Part shown: positions 58,255-64,000 of the stretch, one piece after another
Layout of the letters: every line of letters starts with the position of its first letter
How positions within the stretch are numbered: the first letter of the stretch is position 1
Source: Dehalococcoidia bacterium
Lineage (GTDB): Bacteria > Chloroflexota > Dehalococcoidia > SHYB01
DNA: 64,000 nucleotides
Assembly (NCBI GenBank): GCA_009693015.1
Contig: SHYB01000003.1
Span: forward strand, 1-64,000
Direction of reading: 5' to 3'
The notes under the pieces: generated by a model
Seen by the model: the letters and a program-made list of their open reading frames with translations, nothing else
What the model was told of the DNA's origin: nothing
Databases searched by the model: none
Program-made: the position numbers and the translations under genes

Positions 58255-58755
58255 ATGAACGTCGGCGTCGCAGCCTCCATCGCGTTCTGGATCATGGCCA
58301 TCATCGCCGTGGTCTCGGCGCTTGCCGTCATCGTCACCCGCGATATCTTCCGCGCCGCGCTCTTTCTTATCCTTGCCTTCCTCACCGTCGCCGGCCTCTT
58401 CATCACCCTCTCCGCCGACTTCGTTGCCGCGGTGCAGGTGCTGGTCTACGGCGGCGCCATCTCCATCCTCCTCATCTTCGCCGTCCTCCTCACCCGTGAC
58501 GTGCAAAAGGGCAACCCCTCCAACCGCATGCTCAAGCCTGCCGTCTTTCTCGGCGCGCTCTTCGCCGCCACCCTCATCGTCGTCATCACCAACTCCACGT
58601 GGAAACTCTCCGGCGACTCTCCCCCCCAGGGCACCACCGCCGCCATCGGCGATGCGCTGGTGAACAGCTACGTCCTCCCGTTTGAGATCGCCTCCGTGCT
58701 GCTGCTCGCCGCCATGATCGGCGCCATCGTCGTCGCCCGGGGGAGGGACGAATAA
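58255..58755 (+). CDS. nuoJ: NADH-quinone oxidoreductase subunit J
   Basis: 166 residues, five helices. The third helix holds VAAVQVLVYGGAISILLIFAV, with the characteristic pi-bulge tyrosine. Adjacent to nuoK with one base between. Confidence 0.94.
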   Translation: MNVGVAASIAFWIMAIIAVVSALAVIVTRDIFRAALFLILAFLTVAGLFITLSADFVAAVQVLVYGGAISILLIFAVLLTRDVQKGNPSNRMLKPAVFLGALFAATLIVVITNSTWKLSGDSPPQGTTAAIGDALVNSYVLPFEIASVLLLAAMIGAIVVARGRDE

Positions 58756-58756
58756 C

Positions 58757-59065
58757 ATGGCCGGCCTCGAGCATTACCTCATCCTCTCCGCCATCCTCTT
58801 CTCCATCGGCCTCGTCGGCGCGCTGGTGAAGCGCAACGTAGTAGCGGTGCTCATGTCCCTGGAGATCATGTTCAACGCCGTGAATCTTGCCTTCATCGCC
58901 TTCGGGCGGTTCGTCACCCCAATGCTCATGACCGGCAACATCTTTGTGCTGTTCATCGTCACCGTTGCCGCCGCGGAAGTCGCGTTGGGCCTCGCCATCA
59001 TCATCGCCCTCTTCCGTGCCAAGGAATCGGTGGACGTCACCGCGGTGGGAAGGATGAAGGGCTAA
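58757..59065 (+). CDS. nuoK: NADH-quinone oxidoreductase subunit K
   Basis: 102 residues, three helices: HYLILSAILFSIGLVGALVKRN, LMSLEIMFNAVNLAFIAF with the membrane glutamate, VTVAAAEVALGLAIIIALF with the second glutamate. Confidence 0.95.
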   Translation: MAGLEHYLILSAILFSIGLVGALVKRNVVAVLMSLEIMFNAVNLAFIAFGRFVTPMLMTGNIFVLFIVTVAAAEVALGLAIIIALFRAKESVDVTAVGRMKG

Positions 59066-59067
59066 TC

Positions 59068-59265
59068 ATGTCCTGGACACCCTACAAAACTGCCCCGAAC
59101 CTGATGCTCGCCGAGATGTGGAAAGAGCTGTTCGAGGCAGAAGGCCTCCCCGCGCGCATCCTGCCCGATGGCGACATCCAGTCCTGGAGCGAACGCAGCA
59201 AGTTCATCGTCTACGTCCCCCGCGGCCGCGAGCATGTCGCCGAAGAGATACTGAGGAAGATCTAG
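59068..59265 (+). CDS. small DUF2007-like protein within nuo operon
   Basis: 65 residues, soluble. LMLAEMWKELFEAEGLPARIL and KFIVYVPRGREHVAEEILRK resemble the DUF2007 (putative signal-transducing, ferredoxin-like) fold. It lies two bases after nuoK and three before nuoL, so it is surely co-transcribed. I know of no complex I subunit of this type; it could be an assembly or regulatory factor. Confidence 0.7.
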   Translation: MSWTPYKTAPNLMLAEMWKELFEAEGLPARILPDGDIQSWSERSKFIVYVPRGREHVAEEILRKI

Positions 59266-59268
59266 CCC

Positions 59269-61278
59269 ATGCCTGAGCTTGCCTCCTGGTCCATATTCTT
59301 CCTCCCCCTGGCGTCCTTCATCGCCATCGCCGCGCTGCGGCCGTTCACCGGCCCCAACTGGCGTGGCGCAGGATACATCACCGTCGCCGCTCTCGCCGCC
59401 GCCTTCGTCCTCTCCCTGATCGCCCTCGCCCGCGTCGCCGGCGCTGACAGCCACAACCTCGGCTACCCCGCCCACGATTGGCTGGAGATCGGCCCGCTCA
59501 CCCTTCGCGTCGGCATCGTCATGGACTCCCTCACGGCGATCATGGCCGTCGTCGTCACCGGCGTCAGCCTGCTGGTGCAGTTCTACGGCCAGGAGTACAT
59601 GCGCGGTGACCGCAGTTACGTCCGCTACTACGCCTACATGTCGCTGTTCACCGCCTCCATGCTGGGGCTGGTGATGGCGTCCAACCTCGTCCTCCTGTTC
59701 GTGTTTTGGGAGCTTGTCGGCGTCTGCTCCTATCTGCTTATCGGCTACTGGTCGTTCGGCAAGGGTGCCGAAGAGCACCCCGCCGCGGCCAACGCCGCCA
59801 AGAAGGCCTTCCTTGTCACCCGCTTGGGCGACGTCGGCTTCTTGGCCGCCATCGCCTGGGCCTATACCCACACCGGCACCGTGGAGATCGGCGAGCTGAC
59901 CCACATGGTGGAAGCCGGTATCCTCGGCGGCGCAGCCCTCACCTGGCTCTGCCTGGGCATCTTTGCAGGCGCCGCCGGCAAATCCGGCCAGTTCCCCCTG
60001 CACGTCTGGCTGCCTGATGCGATGGAAGGCCCCACGCCCGTCAGCGCCCTCATCCACGCCGCAACGATGGTCGCCGCCGGCGTCTTCCTCGTCGCCCGCC
60101 TCTTCCCTCTCTTCGAAGCCTCCCAGGGCGCCATGACCACCGTCGCCTGGATAGGCGGCTGCACCGCCGCCTTCGCCGCCACCATGGCCCTCGTCTCCAA
60201 CGATGTGAAACGCGTCATGGCCTACTCCACCGTGAGCCAGCTCGGCTACATGATGCTCGCCCTGGGCATGGGCGCCATCGGCCCCGCCATCTTCCATCTG
60301 TTCACCCACGCCTTCTTCAAGGCGCTCCTCTTCCTCGGCGCGGGCAGCATCCACCACGCCGTGCACACCTATGACATGCGATTCATGGGCGGCCTCGGCC
60401 GCCGTATGCCCTGGACCCGCAACACCATGCTCATCGCCGGTCTCGCCCTCGTTGGCGTCTTCCCCCTCGCCGGCTTCTGGAGCAAGGACGGCGTGCTCGG
60501 CGCAGCCTTCTCCAACGATGTTATCGCCGGTGCGCCGATCCTCTACATCATCGCCGTGGTGACCGCTGGCCTCACCGGCTTCTACGTGTTCCGCATGCTC
60601 TTCATGACCTTTGGCGGCGAGTTCCGCGGCGGCGCTGCTGCCGAAGCGAAGGCGATAGGTCAGCCCGTCCATGCCGCATCGCATGACCCCCACGCTGCTG
60701 GCGTCCACGCCGCCGCGCCGCACGAATCACCCCATGCGGCCATGCCGCACGAGTCGCCCTGGATCATCATCGCCCCCATGACCATCCTCGCCGCCGCCGC
60801 CGCCTTCGCCGGCCTCGCCAATCTTCCTTGGGACGTTGCGGGCATCAGCGCCGAGCCTGTGACCCACTTCCTCGGCGGCCACGCTGAAGAGTTCTCCGTC
60901 GGCGTCGCCGCCCTCTCCTCCGCCGTCGGCGCAAGCGGCATTGTGCTTGCCTGGCTCATGTACGTCCAGGGGGCGATCTCCCCTGTCGCCATGGGGAAAA
61001 CCTTCCGCCCCATCTACGTCGTCCTTGCCAATCGCTACTACCTGGACTGCCTCTATGAGCGCGTCATCACCGGCAAGCTCCTGCTCGGTCTGGTCGCCGG
61101 CGTGGCGGAGATGATTGACACCCACATCATTGACCGCACCGTGAATCTTGCCGGCTGGATCTCCCGCAACCTCGGGCGCGTTCCCGCCACACTGCAAAAC
61201 GGCCAGGCCCAAGCCTACGGCGCCGTCATCTCCCTCGGCCTCGTCCTCATGCTGGGAGCATTCTGGATCTGGGGCTAA
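59269..61278 (+). CDS. nuoL: NADH-quinone oxidoreductase subunit L
   Basis: 669 residues, antiporter-like subunit with about 16 helices. Key residues: glutamate in FVFWELVGVCSYLLIGYW, lysine in GKSGQFPLHVWLPDAMEGPT, and AHIHAATMV-like SALIHAATMVAAG. Between late helices, residues about 465-500, is a histidine-rich loop (AASHDPHAAGVHAAAPHESP). The C-terminal long helix region is present. Confidence 0.95.
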   Translation: MPELASWSIFFLPLASFIAIAALRPFTGPNWRGAGYITVAALAAAFVLSLIALARVAGADSHNLGYPAHDWLEIGPLTLRVGIVMDSLTAIMAVVVTGVSLLVQFYGQEYMRGDRSYVRYYAYMSLFTASMLGLVMASNLVLLFVFWELVGVCSYLLIGYWSFGKGAEEHPAAANAAKKAFLVTRLGDVGFLAAIAWAYTHTGTVEIGELTHMVEAGILGGAALTWLCLGIFAGAAGKSGQFPLHVWLPDAMEGPTPVSALIHAATMVAAGVFLVARLFPLFEASQGAMTTVAWIGGCTAAFAATMALVSNDVKRVMAYSTVSQLGYMMLALGMGAIGPAIFHLFTHAFFKALLFLGAGSIHHAVHTYDMRFMGGLGRRMPWTRNTMLIAGLALVGVFPLAGFWSKDGVLGAAFSNDVIAGAPILYIIAVVTAGLTGFYVFRMLFMTFGGEFRGGAAAEAKAIGQPVHAASHDPHAAGVHAAAPHESPHAAMPHESPWIIIAPMTILAAAAAFAGLANLPWDVAGISAEPVTHFLGGHAEEFSVGVAALSSAVGASGIVLAWLMYVQGAISPVAMGKTFRPIYVVLANRYYLDCLYERVITGKLLLGLVAGVAEMIDTHIIDRTVNLAGWISRNLGRVPATLQNGQAQAYGAVISLGLVLMLGAFWIWG

Positions 61279-61293
61279 CGCCCAGGAACATGC

Positions 61294-61335
61294 CATGACA
61301 TCACTACTTCAATACAGCGGAGCGCCCTCGTGCTA
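61294..61335 (+). CDS. 13-residue ORF overlapping nuoM start
   Basis: ATG 61294 codes MTSLLQYSGAPSC and stops at TAA 61333-61335, overlapping the GTG of nuoM. It may be a coupling leader, or a frameshifted original N-terminus of NuoM. Weak evidence only. Confidence 0.25.
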
Positions 61336-62784
61336 ACCGCCATCATCTTCCTCCCCATCGCCGCCGCTATCGTGCTCGCCCTTTGCGCCCGCAATGACAA
61401 GCAGGTGAAGTGGATCGCCCTCGCGGCGAGCCTCGCCGTCCTCATCCTTTCGCTCATCGTCTGGGCCGCCCTGGATCTCAGCAACCCCGCGCCGCAGTTC
61501 GTGGAGCGCCACTCCTGGATACCCGCGTTCAGCGTAGAGTACTACCTGGGCGTGGACGGGCTGAACGCCCCCATGCTGGCCCTCACTGGCCTCCTCGGCG
61601 TCGCCGCAGTGCTCATATCCTGGCATCAGCAGGTTCGCGTCAAAGAGTTCTTCTTCGCCCTCCTCGCGCTCCAGACCGGCATCCTCGGCGTCTTTGCCTC
61701 GCTGGACATGATGCTCTTCTTCCTCTTCTGGGAGGTCGAACTCATCCCCATGTACTTGCTCATCACCGTCTGGGGCAGCGGGCGCAAGGAATACTCCGCC
61801 ATCAAGTTCCTTGTGTACACCGCCGCCTCCAGCGGCCTCATGCTCGCGGGCATCCTCGTGCTCTACTTCTCCGTCGGTACGTTCGATATGATCGCCCTGC
61901 GCGATACGCCATTCACCACTGCCGTCGTCACCTCGCAGGGCGTCTTCTTCCTGCTAATCGCCGCCTTCGCCGTCAAGCTCCCCGTGTGGCCCTTCCACAC
62001 CTGGCTCCCTGACGCCCATACCGATGCCCCCACCGCCGCCAGCGTCATGCTTGCCGGCGTCATGCTCAAGATGGGCGGCTACGGCATCCTGCGCCTCTGC
62101 GTCAGCCTCTTCCCCGGCGTCGCCCACGACTATGCCTGGCTCATTGCCACCCTCGCCGTTATCAATATCCTCTTCGGCGCCGTGCTCGTCTTCCGCCAGA
62201 AAGACATCAAGCGCCTCATCGCCTACAGCTCCGTGAGCCACATGGGCTTCGTCCTCCTCGGCGTCGCCTCCCTCAACGAAGTCGGTCTCACCGGCGCCGC
62301 GCTGCAAATGTTCACCCACGGTACCATCACAGGCCTCCTCTTCATGCTCGCGGGCATGGTGTACGAAAAAGCCCACACCCGCCACATCCCCGACCTCGGC
62401 GGTCTCGCGGGCAAGATGCCCGTGCTCGCCGTAGCCTTCGTCATCGCCGGGCTCGCCTCCCTCGGCCTGCCTGCCATGAGCGGCTTCGTCGCCGAGCTGC
62501 TCGTCTTCCTCGGCGCATTCGGCGTCTACCGCGAAGCCACCATCCTCGCCATCTTCGGCGTCCTCCTCAGCGCGGGCTACATCCTCTGGACCATACAGCG
62601 CGTGTTCTACGGCCCGGAGAAGCCGCGCTTCGCCCACATCGGCGACGCCACCAAGTCCGAAATACTCCCCGTTGCCGGCATGATCGCCGTCATCTTCATC
62701 GTCGGCATCTACCCCGCGCTGGTCACCGACACGTTCAAAGCCGGGCTGGCGCCCATCGTCCATCTCTTGGGAGGCGGCAGCTAA
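61330..62784 (+). CDS. nuoM: NADH-quinone oxidoreductase subunit M
   Basis: 484 residues, 14 helices. Glutamate in FFLFWEVELIPMYLLI, lysine in AVKLPVWPFHTWLPDAHTDA, and GVMLKMGGYGILRL. The start is GTG 61330 with GGAG seven bases upstream. One base before nuoN (TAAATG). Confidence 0.95.
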   Translation: MLTAIIFLPIAAAIVLALCARNDKQVKWIALAASLAVLILSLIVWAALDLSNPAPQFVERHSWIPAFSVEYYLGVDGLNAPMLALTGLLGVAAVLISWHQQVRVKEFFFALLALQTGILGVFASLDMMLFFLFWEVELIPMYLLITVWGSGRKEYSAIKFLVYTAASSGLMLAGILVLYFSVGTFDMIALRDTPFTTAVVTSQGVFFLLIAAFAVKLPVWPFHTWLPDAHTDAPTAASVMLAGVMLKMGGYGILRLCVSLFPGVAHDYAWLIATLAVINILFGAVLVFRQKDIKRLIAYSSVSHMGFVLLGVASLNEVGLTGAALQMFTHGTITGLLFMLAGMVYEKAHTRHIPDLGGLAGKMPVLAVAFVIAGLASLGLPAMSGFVAELLVFLGAFGVYREATILAIFGVLLSAGYILWTIQRVFYGPEKPRFAHIGDATKSEILPVAGMIAVIFIVGIYPALVTDTFKAGLAPIVHLLGGGS

Positions 62785-64000
62785 ATGCCTATCCGCGACT
62801 ACTATCTGCTGTCGCCGGAAATCAGCCTGGCCAGCATCGCCATGGCCGTGATCCTGCTTGACACCGTCGTCAAGCGCAAGGGCCTTCTCGCTATCTTCAC
62901 CCTCGCCGCGCTCGCCCTTCCGCTGGCGTTTACCATCAGCCTGTGGGGTGAAGAAGGCCGCGCTTTCGGCGGCCTTCTGATCGTGGACCAGTTCAGCATC
63001 TTCTTCAAGTTCCTCTTCCTCGGCGTCACCGCCGCCGTCGTCATCGCCTCGCAAGACTCCGTGACCAACTTCAAGCGCTTCCAGGGCGAGTTCTATGCCC
63101 TCCTCCTGCTCGCCACCAGCGGCCTCATGCTCATGTCCTCCACCGGCGAGCTCATCACCATCTTCCTCGCCCTCGAGCTCAGCACGCTCTCCGCCATCGC
63201 CCTCGTCACCTTTTTCAAGACCGACCAGGCCGTCGAGGCGGGCATCAAGTACTTGGTCCTCTCCGGCATCTCCTCAGCGATGATGCTCTACGGCATGGCC
63301 CTCGTCTTCGGCGTCAGCGGCAGCACGCGTCTTGAGGAGATCGCCCAGGCCGTGGGCACTACCCGCCTGCTTGATAATCCCGCGCTCCTCATGGGCATGC
63401 TTCTCATGGTCGCCGGCTTCGGGTTCAAGATCTCCAGCGTCCCCTTCCAGATGTGGGTGCCTGACGTCTACCAGGGCGCGCCCACCTCCGTAGCCGCCTA
63501 CCTCTCCGTCGCCAGCAAGGCCGGCGGCTTCGCCGTGATCCTGCGGGTGTTCTACGTCGCCTTCGCCGGCGTCAGCATGGAATGGAGCATGCTTTTCGCC
63601 GTCCTCGCCGTCGTCTCCATGACCTTCGGCAACCTCATCGCTATGTTCCAGAGCAACATCAAGCGCCTGCTGGCCTACAGCACCATCGCCCACGCCGGCT
63701 ACATGATGGTCGGCCTCGCCGCCGTCGCCGCGCGCAACCCCATCGGCGAGGGCCTGGGCACCCAGGGCCTCCTCTTCTACCTTACGGGCTACGCCTTCAC
63801 CAACCTCGGCGCTTTCTTCGTCGTCATCGCCGTCGCCCAGAAACTCAAGGGCGAAAGCATTGACGACTTCGCCGGTCTCGCCAAGCGCTCCCCGCTCCTG
63901 GCGGGGCTGCTTGCCCTCTGCCTCATCTCCCTCACCGGCCTGCCGCCCACCGTCGGCTTCTGGGCCAAGCTCTACCTCTTCAGCGGCGCCGTCCAGGCCG
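62785..64000 (+). CDS. nuoN: NADH-quinone oxidoreductase subunit N, cut by window edge
   Basis: At least 405 residues from ATG 62785, which follows the nuoM stop directly. FLALELSTLSAIALVTFF with the key glutamate, FKISSVPFQMWVPDVYQGAP with the lysine, SVASKAGGFAVILR, and LLAYSTIAHAGYMMVGL are typical. The frame is open to the end of the window; about 70-80 C-terminal residues are missing. Confidence 0.95.
   Translation, partial: MPIRDYYLLSPEISLASIAMAVILLDTVVKRKGLLAIFTLAALALPLAFTISLWGEEGRAFGGLLIVDQFSIFFKFLFLGVTAAVVIASQDSVTNFKRFQGEFYALLLLATSGLMLMSSTGELITIFLALELSTLSAIALVTFFKTDQAVEAGIKYLVLSGISSAMMLYGMALVFGVSGSTRLEEIAQAVGTTRLLDNPALLMGMLLMVAGFGFKISSVPFQMWVPDVYQGAPTSVAAYLSVASKAGGFAVILRVFYVAFAGVSMEWSMLFAVLAVVSMTFGNLIAMFQSNIKRLLAYSTIAHAGYMMVGLAAVAARNPIGEGLGTQGLLFYLTGYAFTNLGAFFVVIAVAQKLKGESIDDFAGLAKRSPLLAGLLALCLISLTGLPPTVGFWAKLYLFSGAVQA

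Overview
The window is about 64 kb of high-GC bacterial DNA. Gene content points to Chloroflexota, most likely a Dehalococcoidia/SAR202-like lineage. The reasons are a dense set of CoA-transferase, SDR, enoyl-CoA hydratase and F420-type oxidoreductase genes, an 11-subunit complex I without NuoEFG, a 23S rRNA gene not linked to 16S or 5S, and the remains of an archaellum-type flaH gene. The taxonomic placement is inference; no marker phylogeny could be run.

Layout. 1-2233: aconitase (minus, cut by the window edge). 2750-2826: tRNA-Pro. 3-28 kb: a catabolic island of about 22 genes, mostly on the minus strand: amidohydrolases, six SDRs, three family III CoA-transferases, three crotonase-fold enzymes, an acyl-CoA dehydrogenase, a zinc alcohol dehydrogenase, an LLM oxidoreductase, a VOC protein and hydrolases. 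Inside it, at 8715-10430, lies a gene that looks like two ORFs but reads straight through an in-frame UGA at a U-G-G-C motif, with a bacterial SECIS-like hairpin placed correctly downstream: a probable selenoprotein. 28.9-35 kb: a peptide/nickel-type ABC importer (dppB, dppC, a convergent solute-binding lipoprotein, dppD, dppF), then a truncated NTPase. 35.7-39.3 kb, minus strand: promoter, attenuator-like hairpin, 23S rRNA with its processing stem, initiator tRNA-Met and terminator. 39.6-46.2 kb: a flaH pseudogene, two tandem paralogous solute-binding lipoproteins with duplicated upstream regions, a PHP hydrolase and a decayed dppD. 46.2-53.6 kb: housekeeping genes holA, hemW, selB, nurA, a stand-alone HAS-barrel protein and an MFS transporter. 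53.7 kb to the end: the nuo operon A-B-C-D-H-I-J-K-(small ORF)-L-M-N.

How it fits together. The island looks like a broad acyl-CoA and cyclic-acid degradation repertoire feeding aconitase and the TCA cycle, with electrons passed to a complex I that takes them from a donor other than the usual NADH module. The selB gene at 48598 independently supports selenocysteine decoding of the UGA at 10122-10124. NurA with a HAS-barrel protein but no adjacent HerA ATPase suggests a split or variant end-resection system. Several promoters place the -10 box so that transcription would start at or within a few bases of the AUG, which suggests leaderless mRNAs are used here. Short hairpin repeats recur between genes of the island.
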